From NCBI RefSeq assembly GCF_900099825.1, contig NZ_LT629693.1, positions 6,707,001-6,771,000 of the forward strand: 64,000 bases of DNA, written 5' to 3'. How positions within the stretch are numbered: the stretch's first letter is position 1; each line of letters begins with the position of its first letter. The notes under the pieces are model-generated. The model was not told the DNA's origin and did not search any database. It worked only from the letters and a program-made list of their open reading frames with translations. Source of the DNA: Bradyrhizobium ottawaense (GTDB lineage: Bacteria; Pseudomonadota; Alphaproteobacteria; Rhizobiales; Xanthobacteraceae). Position numbers and translations under genes: made by a program. Below are positions 15,891 to 28,167 of this stretch, piece by piece.

Positions 15891-16052
15891 CTGTCGCTGT
15901 GCCTGAGAGTATTATCCCGTCGGCGGACGCGTCGGGGCCAAAACCCTTCGGCGTCTCTTTCCAGATGCTAGTCAGTCACGTGGTTCGTTTGCCTGAGAGT
16001 TTCCGGGGCGGTTGCTCCTTCGGCGCCGGCGCTTAAGCCGATCTCTCCCGAC
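15891..16052 (-). promoter_or_regulatory. Tandem glycine riboswitch
   Basis: Read on the minus strand, two similar aptamers follow each other. The first has GGGAGAG, then GCGCCGAAGGAGCAA, then AAACTCTCAGGCAAA; the second has GGAAAGAGACGCCGAAGGG and ATACTCTCAGGCACAG. The pairing GAGAG/CTCTC and the GCCGAAGG and CAGGCA words are the hallmarks of the gcvT RNA motif. It precedes gcvT and, by family knowledge, turns the operon on when glycine binds. The hairpin GGGGACTGGTCCCC at 15854-15867 lies between aptamer and start and may be part of the expression platform. Confidence 0.92.
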
Positions 16053-16262
16053 GTGACGTCTTCAATAGATAGGAGGGAAACACGGCCGGGCCAAGTCTGT
16101 CAACGCGGCGGAGCCTTAATCAACCACTCTTGTGTGCTGCGGCAAGCCTATGATCCGCCTGCACAGTTTCTGGACAGCGCGATTGGCCTTGTCTAAAAGC
16201 GTTTTGCCGGAGGAACGGGCTATTTGGGGCCTGAACCGGGCCCTTTTTCCGATTGGATGAAC

Positions 16263-18956
<2,694 letters not shown>

Positions 18957-18974
18957 ACAGGGACGTAACAGACA

Positions 18975-20204
18975 TTGGCAACCATTCCGGGCAGACGCGC
19001 GATCAGCGACCCGGATTTGCGGGATCGCCTGTACGAACTGCTCGAACACGATCATCTGCCGCATTCGGTTGGCTCGCGCTTCGTCCGGCTGATCGTCACC
19101 GTCATCGTCATCGACGTGCTGGCGATGATCCTGGCCTCGGTGCCGGAACTGGACGCACGGTTTGGCCCATTGTTCACCGTGCTCGAGGTCGGCGCAGTGG
19201 TGGCGTTTGCGCTCGAGTATCTGGCCCGGCTCTGGACCGTGGTCGGACATTCCCTGCGCGATATGACGCCGATGCGCGCGCGTGTCGACTATGCGCTGTC
19301 GGCGCTGGGTATCATCGATTTGCTGTCGTTCCTGCCGGCGGCGATTGCGTTGATCATCGGCGACCGCTGGGTGCTGGTGCTGTTCGGCATGCTGCCGTTT
19401 CTCAAGCTGATCCGCTATTCGCCGGCGCTGCGCTCGCTGCTGGCCGCACTTCATGCCGAGCGACGCACGCTGTTCGGCTGCATCGTGATCCTGACGGGGG
19501 CGGTGCTGCTGTTCGCCTCGCTGCTTTACGCGATCGAGCACAACGTGCAGCCGGAGAAATTCGGCACGATTCCGCAGGCGATGTGGTGGGCGATCGTGAC
19601 CCTTGGCACGGTCGGCTACGGCGACGTGGTGCCGGTGACGCCGCTCGGCAAAATCGTGTCGGTATTCACCATCGTGGTCGGCTTCGCGATGATCGCGCTG
19701 CCGGTGGCGATCATCTCGACGGCGTTTGCCGAGGAGGTGCGGCGGCGCGATTTCGTAGTCACCTGGGGCATGCTGGCGCGGGTGCCGCTGTTCTCGCATC
19801 TCGGCGCTTCTGAAATCGCCGACATAATGCGGCTGTTGCGCGCGCAGACCATCGAGTCCGGCGAGATCCTGGTGCGGCGCGGCGATCCGGCCTCGTCGAT
19901 GTATTTCATCACCGCGGGCGAGGTCGAGATCGAGCTGCCGAGCCAGCGGGTGCAGTTGTCGGACGGCACCTTCTTCGGGGAGATCGCGCTGTTGCACCGG
20001 ACCAGCCGCAGCGGGACGGTGACCGCGACGCGCAAGACCAAGCTGCTGGTGCTCGACGCGGACGATTTTCACGCGCTGATCGCGCGGGTCCCGGCGCTCG
20101 CCGCGCATGTCAAGGAAACCGCCGAAGCCCGCATGGCCGATACCGCGCAGGCGCCGAAGGGCGATATCGCGGCTAGTGAGATCGAACAGGCGGAGCGGGA
20201 CTAG
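18975..20204 (+). CDS. Cyclic-nucleotide-gated potassium channel (MlotiK1-like)
   Basis: A 409-residue membrane protein with six transmembrane segments and the selectivity filter TVGYGD at residues 212-217. The S4 region (FLKLIRYSPALRSLL) has only two to three basic residues, as in the weakly voltage-sensing MlotiK1 of Mesorhizobium. After S6 comes a short linker and a cyclic-nucleotide-binding domain with GTFFGEIALLHRTSRSGTVTA, which contains the phosphate-binding GE...RS motif. It therefore probably opens on cAMP binding. The start is a TTG 18 bases after alaS; read-through from alaS is likely. Confidence 0.9.
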   Translation: MATIPGRRAISDPDLRDRLYELLEHDHLPHSVGSRFVRLIVTVIVIDVLAMILASVPELDARFGPLFTVLEVGAVVAFALEYLARLWTVVGHSLRDMTPMRARVDYALSALGIIDLLSFLPAAIALIIGDRWVLVLFGMLPFLKLIRYSPALRSLLAALHAERRTLFGCIVILTGAVLLFASLLYAIEHNVQPEKFGTIPQAMWWAIVTLGTVGYGDVVPVTPLGKIVSVFTIVVGFAMIALPVAIISTAFAEEVRRRDFVVTWGMLARVPLFSHLGASEIADIMRLLRAQTIESGEILVRRGDPASSMYFITAGEVEIELPSQRVQLSDGTFFGEIALLHRTSRSGTVTATRKTKLLVLDADDFHALIARVPALAAHVKETAEARMADTAQAPKGDIAASEIEQAERD

Positions 20205-20466
20205 CTGGAGCGGACTTCTTCCGCACACTGCAACTTGGCACCTTCCTGCAAGCGGTGGACTCGACGCGAGCGCCAAGCAGCTTCGGGGCCACGAACGGAG
20301 CTTTACACGTTTCGGACATGGCTCCTATTCCGGCGCTGCATCCGAATTTGCCAATGGCCAAATCGGCGGCAGGTTCTATCATCGGGGAATGCTTCGCCAG
20401 CAAACGCATGATGGTCAGGGGTTGCCAGGGTGCTGCGTCCCGATCTGTCGAGAAGGGCAGGACTGA
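20205..20466. other. Intergenic stretch, no supported gene
   Basis: A 71-codon plus-strand frame here (MDSTRAPSSFGATNGALHVS...) overlaps the next gene's start. I recall similar peptides only as dispersed Bradyrhizobium repeat translations. No ribosome site or domain is seen, so I do not call it a gene. Confidence 0.4.
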
Positions 20467-22788
20467 ATGAGAGATAGTGTTGGTTACCCCGACTCGGGCC
20501 TCGACCTCACGGACGGCTTCAAGCCGCACACCTCGCACTGGGGCGTGTTCTCGGCGCGTCAAAGCGAGGATGGGCTGCAAGTGCGGCCATATGCCGGCGA
20601 TCCCGATCCGAACGGCATCATCGACAATTTCCCCGGCGCGTTGCGCCACCAGGTCCGCATTGCCCAACCGGCGATTCGTCGTGGCTGGCTCGAGCGTGGC
20701 CCCGGTCCCGACGATCGCCGGGGGCGCGACGAGTATGTGTCGGTGAGCTGGGAAAAAGCGCTCGACCTGCTGAGCGGTGAGTTGATGCGCATCCGCGATA
20801 CGCGCGGTCCCGGTGCGGTCTTTGGCGGCTCGTACGGCTGGTCCAGCGCGGGCCGCTTTCATCACGCCCAAAGCCAGGTTCACCGCTTCCTGAACATCGC
20901 GTTGGGCGGCTACGTGCGTTCGGTCAACAGCTATTCGTCGGGCGCTTCTTCGGTGCTGCTCCCGCAGATCCTGGCAGGCTATGAAGACATCACGAAGCAC
21001 AATGTGACGTGGGAGCAGATCGCGGCTGAGAGTCAGGTCGTGCTGGCATTCGGCGGCATGGCGCTGAAGAACTCGATGGTGGCGGGTGGCTCGATCAGCA
21101 AGCATGTCGAGCGCGGCGCGATGACTGATGCGCGCCGGCGCGGCTGCGAGTTCATCCTCGTCAGCCCGCTGCGCGACGATCTGCCGGCGGAGGCCGGCGC
21201 GGAATGGATGACGTGCGTGCCCGGTACCGACACCGCGCTGATGCTTGGCATCGTCCACACGCTGGTCACCGAGGGTCTGCATGATCAGGCCTTCCTCGAT
21301 CGCTATACGGAAGGCTGGCCGGTCTTCCTGCGCTATTTGACCGGCGAGAGCGATGGGCAACCCAAGCGCGCCGAATGGGCTGCGGCGATCTGTGGTGTCG
21401 ATGGTCTCACGATACGAAAGCTGGCGCGTCGCCTTGCCGGGCGAAGGGCGCTCATCACCGTCTCCCATTCGTTGCAGCGTGCCGAACATGGCGAGCAGCC
21501 GGTGTGGATGGGGATGGTGCTGGCGGCGGCGCTTGGCCAGATCGGCCTGCCCGGAGGCGGCTATGCCTATTCGCTCGGCGCGATCGGCTATTACGGCCGG
21601 CGCGTCAACGACGTGCCCGGCCCGACGCTAATACAGGGCCGTAACGGCGTTTCGGATTTCATTCCGGTGGCGCGCATCGCCGACATGCTGCTCCATCCCG
21701 GGACCACCTATCGTTACAACGGCGAGACGCGCCAATATCCGGATATCCGTCTCGTCTACTGGGCAGGCGGCAATCCCTTCCATCACCACCAGGATATCAA
21801 CCGGCTGCGCAAGGCCTTCGCTCAAGTCGATACGCTGGTGGTGCATGAACTGGCTTGGACTGCCACGGCCCGGCACGCCGACATCGTGCTGCCCGCGACG
21901 ATGACGCTGGAGCGCGAGGACATCGGTTATTCCACCAACGATCCGCTGATGGTCGCCATGCACCGGATCGCCGAACCGTTCGGGCTGGCGCGCGACGACT
22001 ATGACATCTTTGCCGATCTTGCCGATCGGCTCGGCGCTCACGAACCCTTCACGGAAGGCCGCACGTCGCGGCAATGGCTGGAACATCTGTATGAGCCGAC
22101 CCGCGCCTCACTCGAGGCGCGCGGCCTCGAAGCCCCGAACTTCCTGACCTTCTGGGAGCGTGGCAGCCTGATCGTACCGCAGCGGCCGGATGATGGGGGC
22201 AAGTTGCGCCGCTTCCGCGAGGATCCGATCGCCCACGCTCTGCCGACACCGAGCGGACGCATCGAGATTTTCTCGTCGAAGATCGCGGGCCATGGCGATG
22301 CCGATTGTCCCGGCCATCCCGTGTGGCTCGAAAAGACCGACGTGCCAAAGCCGGGCGTGCCGTGTTTCCTCGTCGCCAACCAGCCGGTGACGCGCTTGCA
22401 CAGCCAGCTTGATTTTGGCGGACATTCGACGGCGGCCAAACATCGCGGCCGCGAGGTTGCGCGCATAAATCCGCGCGACGCGAGCGCCCGCGGCATTGCG
22501 GACGGCGACATCATGCGCCTGTTCAACGAGCGCGGAGCCTGCCTCGCCGCGGCGCACGTCACGGACGCGATTGCTCCGGGGATTGTCCAGCTGCCGACGG
22601 GTGCCTGGTACGACCCTATGGATCCAGAAGAAGACAGATCACTCTGCGTTCACGGCAATCCGAATGTGCTCACGCGCGACATCGGCACTTCGTCCTTCGC
22701 GCAAGGATGCACCGGCCAATTGACGACTGTCCAGGTCGAACGCTTCAACGGCAATCTCCCGCCGATCCGCGCGTTCGATCCCATGTAG
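20467..22788 (+). CDS. bisC: Molybdopterin oxidoreductase, biotin/DMSO/TMAO reductase type
   Basis: A 773-residue molybdoenzyme of the DMSO reductase family. The motif GGSYGWSSAGRFHHAQSQVH contains the serine ligand to molybdenum (about S127) used by BisC, TorA and DmsA, and no N-terminal iron-sulfur cysteines are present. There is no Tat signal peptide, so it is cytosolic like BisC, which reduces biotin and methionine sulfoxides. The C-terminal domain (QPVTRLHSQLDFGGHSTAAK...GDIMRLFNERGACLA) binds the second MGD. The gene stands alone, so its electron donor is not evident. The symbol is given by family resemblance. Confidence 0.85.
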   Translation: MRDSVGYPDSGLDLTDGFKPHTSHWGVFSARQSEDGLQVRPYAGDPDPNGIIDNFPGALRHQVRIAQPAIRRGWLERGPGPDDRRGRDEYVSVSWEKALDLLSGELMRIRDTRGPGAVFGGSYGWSSAGRFHHAQSQVHRFLNIALGGYVRSVNSYSSGASSVLLPQILAGYEDITKHNVTWEQIAAESQVVLAFGGMALKNSMVAGGSISKHVERGAMTDARRRGCEFILVSPLRDDLPAEAGAEWMTCVPGTDTALMLGIVHTLVTEGLHDQAFLDRYTEGWPVFLRYLTGESDGQPKRAEWAAAICGVDGLTIRKLARRLAGRRALITVSHSLQRAEHGEQPVWMGMVLAAALGQIGLPGGGYAYSLGAIGYYGRRVNDVPGPTLIQGRNGVSDFIPVARIADMLLHPGTTYRYNGETRQYPDIRLVYWAGGNPFHHHQDINRLRKAFAQVDTLVVHELAWTATARHADIVLPATMTLEREDIGYSTNDPLMVAMHRIAEPFGLARDDYDIFADLADRLGAHEPFTEGRTSRQWLEHLYEPTRASLEARGLEAPNFLTFWERGSLIVPQRPDDGGKLRRFREDPIAHALPTPSGRIEIFSSKIAGHGDADCPGHPVWLEKTDVPKPGVPCFLVANQPVTRLHSQLDFGGHSTAAKHRGREVARINPRDASARGIADGDIMRLFNERGACLAAAHVTDAIAPGIVQLPTGAWYDPMDPEEDRSLCVHGNPNVLTRDIGTSSFAQGCTGQLTTVQVERFNGNLPPIRAFDPM

Positions 22789-22820
22789 CTCAAGCGAAGG
22801 GCTCACGCCCTGGCTGTTCG

Positions 22821-23327
22821 TCAGCCCTTGCGCAGAAACACGTAATCGGCGGAGTAGGGTGCGCTACGGGTGGCGCCGGGCTTGTCGCAGGCGCCGTCGA
22901 GCTTGCCGCCCTGCGTGTTGATCCGCTGCACCGTCGTGATGCCCGAGAGAACGCCGTTGCCGCGTTGGGAAACCACCGCGAGCCTCAGCCAGGGAATATC
23001 ATTCGGCGTCGCGCCCGGAGTGTTACCGGCGGCCTTGCCGACCACGGCGCTGCCGTCGCTGTATTCCCAGTTCGGGCCGGCATAGTGCCGGCCGACGGTC
23101 TTGCCGTCGGCCATCAAGGTGGCGATCGGTTCGCGAAAGGCCCAGGCCGGCTTGCCGTCGGCGCCGGGCTTGCAGTCATAGACCTGCGCGCCTTCGGCAT
23201 GCAGGGTTAGGATAACAGCCTCTCCCGGCGCCGCGATGGCGTCGGGAAGGGGTGTCTCGGCGGCGGCGCTCGCGAGCGAGCCTGACAGCAACAGAACCGC
23301 GAGCGCAGCGGGCTTATACAGCGACAT
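22821..23327 (-). CDS. Secreted DUF3455 protein
   Basis: A 168-residue protein with a signal peptide (MSLYKPAALAVLLLSGSLAS). The mature region fits DUF3455: GAQVYDCKPGADGKPAWAFR, then GRHYAGPNWEYSDGSAVVGK, IPWLRLAV and ending TRSAPYSADYVFLRKG. The domain is found in bacteria and fungi with no known function, likely a secreted or periplasmic beta-rich protein. It runs convergent with the molybdoenzyme gene. Confidence 0.8.
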   Translation of the reverse strand: MSLYKPAALAVLLLSGSLASAAAETPLPDAIAAPGEAVILTLHAEGAQVYDCKPGADGKPAWAFREPIATLMADGKTVGRHYAGPNWEYSDGSAVVGKAAGNTPGATPNDIPWLRLAVVSQRGNGVLSGITTVQRINTQGGKLDGACDKPGATRSAPYSADYVFLRKG

Positions 23328-23404
23328 GGTCACACTTTCCTGAGTTGGGCCCAAGAACTTTCCTGAGTTAAACCCCAAGAACCGGTAACCCCGCCACCGG
23401 TCGT

Positions 23405-24616
23405 TTAAGCCATCGCCTTGGTCAGGTTTTCCGCGACCTTGTCGAGGAAGCCGGTGGTCGACAGCCAGCGCTGGTCGGCGCCGACCAGCAAAGCCAGATC
23501 CTTGGTCATGTAGCCGGCCTCGACGGTGTCGACGCAGACCTTCTCCAGCGTCTTGGCAAACTTCGCCAGTTCCTCGTTGTTGTCGAGCTTGGCGCGATGC
23601 GACAGGCCCTGCGTCCAGGCGAAGATCGAGGCGATCGAGTTGGTCGAGGTCTCCTTGCCCTTCTGGTGCTCGCGGTAGTGGCGGGTCACGGTGCCGTGGG
23701 CGGCTTCGGCTTCGACGGTCTTGCCGTCCGGCGTCATCAGCACCGAGGTCATCAGGCCGAGCGAGCCGTAACCCTGCGCCACGGTGTCGGACTGCACGTC
23801 GCCGTCGTAGTTTTTGCAGGCCCAGACATAACCGCCGGACCATTTCAACGCAGAGGCCACCATGTCGTCGATCAGCCGGTGTTCATAGGTGAGGCGCTTG
23901 GCTTCGAAATCCTTCTTGAATTCCTTCTCGTAGATTTCCTCGAAGATGTCCTTGAAGCGGCCGTCATAGACTTTCATGATGGTGTTCTTGGTCGACAGAT
24001 AGACCGGATAGCCGCGGTTGAGGCCGTAAGTGAGCGAGGCCCGGGCGAAGTCGCGGATCGAATCGTCGAGGTTGTACATGCTCATGGCGACGCCGCTGCC
24101 GGGCGACTTGAACACTTCGCGTTCGATCACGGTGCCGTCCTCGCCGACGAACTTCATCGTCAGCGTGCCCTTGCCCGGGAACCTGATGTCGGTCGCGCGG
24201 TACTGGTCGCCATAGGCGTGGCGGCCGATGATGATCGGCTTGGTCCAGCCGGGGACGAGGCGCGGCACGTTCTTGCAGATGATCGGTTCGCGGAAGATCA
24301 CGCCGCCGAGGATGTTGCGGATGGTGCCGTTCGGCGACTTCCACATTTCCTTCAGGCCGAATTCCTTCACCCGCGCTTCGTCCGGGGTGATGGTGGCGCA
24401 TTTGACGCCGACGCCGACCTTCTTGATGGCGTTGGCGGCGTCGATCGTGACCTGGTCATTGGTCTTGTCGCGGTATTCCATCCCCAGGTCGAAATACATC
24501 AGGTTGATATCGAGGAACGGGAGGATCAATTTGTCCTTGATGTACTGCCAGATGATCCGGGTCATCTCGTCGCCATCGAGTTCGACGACGGGGTTGGTCA
24601 CCTTGATTTTTGCCAT
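23405..24616 (-). CDS. icd: NADP-dependent isocitrate dehydrogenase
   Basis: A 403-residue homodimeric, eukaryote-like isocitrate dehydrogenase, as is usual in alphaproteobacteria. [20 protein letters not shown] is the typical N-terminus; [20 protein letters not shown] binds isocitrate; [11 protein letters not shown] binds NADP. It converts isocitrate to 2-oxoglutarate, the TCA step that feeds ammonium assimilation. The gene is preceded by 144 bases without other genes. Confidence 0.97.
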   Translation of the reverse strand: MAKIKVTNPVVELDGDEMTRIIWQYIKDKLILPFLDINLMYFDLGMEYRDKTNDQVTIDAANAIKKVGVGVKCATITPDEARVKEFGLKEMWKSPNGTIRNILGGVIFREPIICKNVPRLVPGWTKPIIIGRHAYGDQYRATDIRFPGKGTLTMKFVGEDGTVIEREVFKSPGSGVAMSMYNLDDSIRDFARASLTYGLNRGYPVYLSTKNTIMKVYDGRFKDIFEEIYEKEFKKDFEAKRLTYEHRLIDDMVASALKWSGGYVWACKNYDGDVQSDTVAQGYGSLGLMTSVLMTPDGKTVEAEAAHGTVTRHYREHQKGKETSTNSIASIFAWTQGLSHRAKLDNNEELAKFAKTLEKVCVDTVEAGYMTKDLALLVGADQRWLSTTGFLDKVAENLTKAMA

Positions 24617-24736
24617 GACGGAGGGGGCCTTTTTCTGGAAAAACGCGCATTTCGGGCGTCAGTGGAGGATTATAGTCGGGCTATAGCACCGCAAACGGGG
24701 CTGCGGAAGCCAAGCCGTTATGCACTTTCAGCCCAT

Positions 24737-24768
24737 CCTTGGGGTTAGAACGCCTTGGGGTTAGAACG
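24737..24768. repeat. Perfect 16-bp tandem duplication
   Basis: CCTTGGGGTTAGAACG occurs twice back to back. The TTA inside each copy is the minus-strand stop TAA of the hydrolase gene, so the stop and the bases before it are duplicated and the first copy read is the one used. Confidence 0.85.
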
Positions 24769-26491
24769 CCGCCTGGGTCGCGGTACCGGCCACCACGTAC
24801 CAGGTGACGAACAGCCCGCAGATCAGCGCGCCCGGCAGGCTGGAGCCGGTCCGCCGCCAGGTGAAGGTCGCGATCACGGCGCATATCGCCAGCAGCGGCA
24901 CGAACTGGATCGCCACGATGGTGGAGAGCGGGACGAAGCCCGGATCGGGCAGCGGGTTGAACAGTTTTCCCGTCAACCAGAGCGTGCCGTATTGTGCGCC
25001 TAAGAGCACGATGAAGCCCAGTGTCAGCGCGAAGATGTTGGTCAAATAGAGCGTGCCGCGGCCGGCTGCCATGGTCGAGAAATTCCGGTGCAGCACGTGC
25101 AGCGCGACCACGAAGAACGCCGTGAACGGCACGAGGTAGATCAGGAAGACCAGGAACTGTTTGGCGCTCATCAATTTCAGCGCCACGATCCAGAACCGGA
25201 AGTCGATCTTGAAGGCGAGATCGGCCAGCCACAGCGCGGCATAGCCGATCGCGACGGTCGCGACCGCGATCACGACCGACTGGCCGACAAGGCCGCTCCG
25301 GCTGGTGCGCTTGGGCGCGAACCGCATCAATGCCAGCGTGATCAGGCCATTGATGACGGCCCAGACCACGATCTGGTTGGTGATGCCCTGCGGCAGCCAG
25401 GCGGAAGGTTTGACGAAGGTGCCCGCCAACGCGAACGCCGGGTAATAGGTCAGCGCCGGAATGAAGGCCGACAGGATCAAGGCCAAGGTCCAGCGGTTGC
25501 CGCTCGCGGCCGAATGGGCCGGCATGGTGCCGTCGGTGCTCTCGGGCAGTCGCAACGCTTTCGAATACATCGAAGCTTCCAAGAGGCCGTCGAAGACGCC
25601 GATCAGGAGCGCGACGAAGCCGAGCAGCGCCAGCCCTGTGCCGATCTCCTTGCGGAACCAGATCTGGTCGTCGGCCGGGCGCGGCGTGCCGCCCTGCAGG
25701 GTTTTGGCGAACCAGTCGAGGCTGTAGCCGATCGCTTCATGGGAGATGTGCTCGGCCGGGTGGGTGATATCAGGCGTGTAGAGCACCCGCGCCGTGCCTT
25801 GCGCGATGTCGCCATAGACCTTGCCCGGTTCGACCGCGCCCTGGCTGCCGAAAAAGGCCCACAGCTTCGGGCTCTGGGTGACGTCGCGGGCCTTTTCCTC
25901 GCCCCACATCAGCGCGGAGAATTCCTCGTACCGGGCGAACACCAGCGCCACGTTTCGCGGCCAGCTCGGGGTGCCGTCGGCGGCGAACGGCTTGCCGGTG
26001 GAGGAGCCCTCCAGCACCATCGACCGGTAGTCGTTGGGCATGGCGGTGGCGGCGGCGAGCACGGTCCAGCCGCCCATCGAGTGGCCTTCGAGGCCGATAT
26101 TGTTCTTGTCGACGATATCGAGGCTGCGGAGATAAGTGAGGCCATCCGGGCCGCCGAAACCGTTGGCGAAGGCGGGCGGGTCGCTATAGCCATGGCCGGT
26201 CTGGTCGAGGGCGAGCACCACGTAGCCGCGGCGGGCAAACTCGATGGCAAAGCCATCCTGGGTTTCGCGCGAATTGATGTAGCCGTGAACCGCGAGAATG
26301 CCGGGGGCCGGCGTCTGCGCCGTGGCGTTCGGGGGGATGTAGAGCAGGGCGCTCATGGTGTTGCCCTTGGCTCCCTTGAAACGCACATCCTGGATCTTGA
26401 TGCCGCCCGAGGTCTGGGTCAGATGAGCGAGCAAGCCGCCGGCCAGGATCAGGATCACGCCCAGGATTGCCAGTGACCATCGACCGCGCAT
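24761..26491 (-). CDS. Membrane-anchored alpha/beta hydrolase with C-terminal membrane domain
   Basis: A 576-residue protein. An N-terminal membrane helix (WSLAILGVILILAGGLLAHL) is followed by an alpha/beta-hydrolase domain (residues about 50-280) with the oxyanion region LAVHGYINSRE and nucleophile elbow GLEGHSMGGW; HPAEHISHEA may hold the catalytic His. The C-terminal 280 residues carry about eight hydrophobic segments. Hydrolase plus multi-span membrane domain is an unusual layout. The start at 26491 was chosen for its GGGGGAG ribosome site; 26533 is the longer option. Substrate unknown. Confidence 0.75.
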   Translation of the reverse strand: MRGRWSLAILGVILILAGGLLAHLTQTSGGIKIQDVRFKGAKGNTMSALLYIPPNATAQTPAPGILAVHGYINSRETQDGFAIEFARRGYVVLALDQTGHGYSDPPAFANGFGGPDGLTYLRSLDIVDKNNIGLEGHSMGGWTVLAAATAMPNDYRSMVLEGSSTGKPFAADGTPSWPRNVALVFARYEEFSALMWGEEKARDVTQSPKLWAFFGSQGAVEPGKVYGDIAQGTARVLYTPDITHPAEHISHEAIGYSLDWFAKTLQGGTPRPADDQIWFRKEIGTGLALLGFVALLIGVFDGLLEASMYSKALRLPESTDGTMPAHSAASGNRWTLALILSAFIPALTYYPAFALAGTFVKPSAWLPQGITNQIVVWAVINGLITLALMRFAPKRTSRSGLVGQSVVIAVATVAIGYAALWLADLAFKIDFRFWIVALKLMSAKQFLVFLIYLVPFTAFFVVALHVLHRNFSTMAAGRGTLYLTNIFALTLGFIVLLGAQYGTLWLTGKLFNPLPDPGFVPLSTIVAIQFVPLLAICAVIATFTWRRTGSSLPGALICGLFVTWYVVAGTATQAAF

Positions 26492-26780
26492 GGACGTCTC
26501 CCCCGTGACCTCAGCCGTTGAACCGGCTTTCAAGGTTCGTTTGCAGCTTCGCTTTGGTTGTGTTTGTTAGCCTATCCGAAAGCGGTGCGTCCACAAGCGG
26601 CGCTTCGAGCGAAGCTTTATCCACGCTTTGATCGCGGGTTCGGAAACGCTACTAACCCTGCTAACTGACTTGAGAATTCCGCACGGTCTTGCGAAAGCGG
26701 CGGGATCGTCAGGTTTTGAATCGCGCGCCTCGCGCGTTGAGTCAAAATCCTTGCTCGTTGAATCAGAAAGTGAAGTGAGA

Positions 26781-27986
26781 ATGTCCGGTTCGGGCACCGA
26801 TAAAACCAAGTCTGGTTTGGACTTAGCCGGACCTGTTGTGATTCTTGTCGAGCCGCAGCTCGGCGAGAATATCGGCATGGCCGCGCGGGCGATGGGCAAC
26901 TTCGCACTCTCGCGTTTAAGAATCGTCAATCCGCGCGACGGCTGGCCGAACATCGCGGCGCAACGCGCGGCGGCCGGCGCCGACCAGATTCTGGAGCAGG
27001 CGCAATTGTTCGACACGGTCGAGCAGGCGGTCGCCGATCTGACGCTGCTGTTTGCGACCACCGCGCGTGCCCACGACCAGGCCAAGCCGGTGGTCGCGCC
27101 GGCGGAAGCCGCCGGCGAGATCGCGACGCATGCGGCCAGCGGAGGTGGGGTCGGCATCCTGTTCGGCCGCGAGCGTTACGGACTCCAGAACGAGGAGGTC
27201 GCGCTCGCCAACCGGATCATCACCTTTCCGGTCAACCCGGGTTTTGCGTCGCTCAACCTGGCGCAGGCGGTGCTGCTGATCGGCTATGAATGGTTCAAGC
27301 TCTCGACCGGCGGCGCGTTGCCGTTCGCGATGCCCGAACATTCCGAGCGCGCCTCCCAGCACCAGATGCAGGCTTTCTTCGACAACCTGATCCGGGAACT
27401 CGACAAGGTCGAATTCCTGCGCCCGCCGGAAAAGCGGGAGACCATGCTGGTCAACCTGCGCAACATTTTTACGCGGATGGACCCGACCAAGCAGGACATG
27501 CATACTTTGCATGGGGTTGTTATGGCGATTGCCGAAGGCCGCAAAGGTCCGGCCAAGGGCGGCGTGCTCGACGGCGAACAGGCGACCCGGCTGCGCGCGC
27601 TGCTGGCCGAGCACGGGCAGGGCGCGGCGGCGCCCGGCGACAACAGCACGGTTCGCGGGCTGGCCCGGCTGCTGCGGCGCAACCCGACCGACGCCGAGCG
27701 GATCCTGTGGCAGGCACTGACCCGCGACCGCCGGTTCGCCGGACAGTTCAAGCGGCAGACGCCCGTCGGCCGCCACATCCCAGATTTCGTCTCCTTCGTG
27801 CACCGGATCGCGATCGAGCTGGTCAACGCCCACGAGTCGGAGGCCATCGTTGCCGACCGTGCCGGCCGAAGGGCATGGCTGGAAGCGCGCGATTACCGGG
27901 TGGTCGAGATGGCGGTGGCCGACGTCGAGCGCGACCTCGATGGCGAACTCGCGCGGCTGGAGGCCAGCCTTCGGCAGGCGAGTTAG
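26781..27986 (+). CDS. trmJ: TrmJ/SpoU-type RNA methyltransferase fused to a DUF559 domain
   Basis: A 401-residue protein of two parts. Residues about 15-170 form the SPOUT methyltransferase (PVVILVEPQLGENIGMAARA, GILFGRERYGLQNEE, PGFASLNLAQAVLL), which methylates tRNA or rRNA 2'-O positions; a helical dimerisation tail follows to about residue 265. Residues about 290-395 resemble DUF559, a Vsr/restriction-type nuclease fold (TDAERILWQAL, GRHIPDFVS, RRAWLEARDYRVVEM). The normally acidic VEVDGGQH motif reads IELVNAHE, so nuclease activity is doubtful. The TrmJ call is by family; TrmH-like specificity cannot be excluded. The ATG at 26781 is close to GTGAGA. Confidence 0.85.
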   Translation: MSGSGTDKTKSGLDLAGPVVILVEPQLGENIGMAARAMGNFALSRLRIVNPRDGWPNIAAQRAAAGADQILEQAQLFDTVEQAVADLTLLFATTARAHDQAKPVVAPAEAAGEIATHAASGGGVGILFGRERYGLQNEEVALANRIITFPVNPGFASLNLAQAVLLIGYEWFKLSTGGALPFAMPEHSERASQHQMQAFFDNLIRELDKVEFLRPPEKRETMLVNLRNIFTRMDPTKQDMHTLHGVVMAIAEGRKGPAKGGVLDGEQATRLRALLAEHGQGAAAPGDNSTVRGLARLLRRNPTDAERILWQALTRDRRFAGQFKRQTPVGRHIPDFVSFVHRIAIELVNAHESEAIVADRAGRRAWLEARDYRVVEMAVADVERDLDGELARLEASLRQAS

Positions 27987-27988
27987 TT

Positions 27989-28030
27989 AGTAGGGTGGGC
28001 AAAGGCGCGTAGCGCCGTGCCCACCACCCA
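27989..28030. repeat. Short dispersed repeat
   Basis: The string tagggtgggcaaaggcgcgt continues into agcgccgtgcccaccaccca: GGGTGGGC pairs with GCCCACC and GGCGCG with CGCC. A common Bradyrhizobium intergenic hairpin following the methyltransferase stop; it may act as a 3' end. Confidence 0.55.
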
Positions 28031-28167
28031 TCCAAACGGTTGTCTTGCATGGTTGGCACGCTTCCGCCTTCGCTCGTTGAGCTACGGCGGACAAGTCGCT
28101 TGGCGTATCCTACGTACCGGACAAAAAAACGCGAAAACAACCCCATGCAAAGTAGAACGGGCGCAAG

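Noticed and set aside
20255-20470. Frame of 71 codons before the molybdoenzyme gene
   Set aside because: No ribosome site, overlaps the next start, and resembles translated repeat sequence rather than a protein family.
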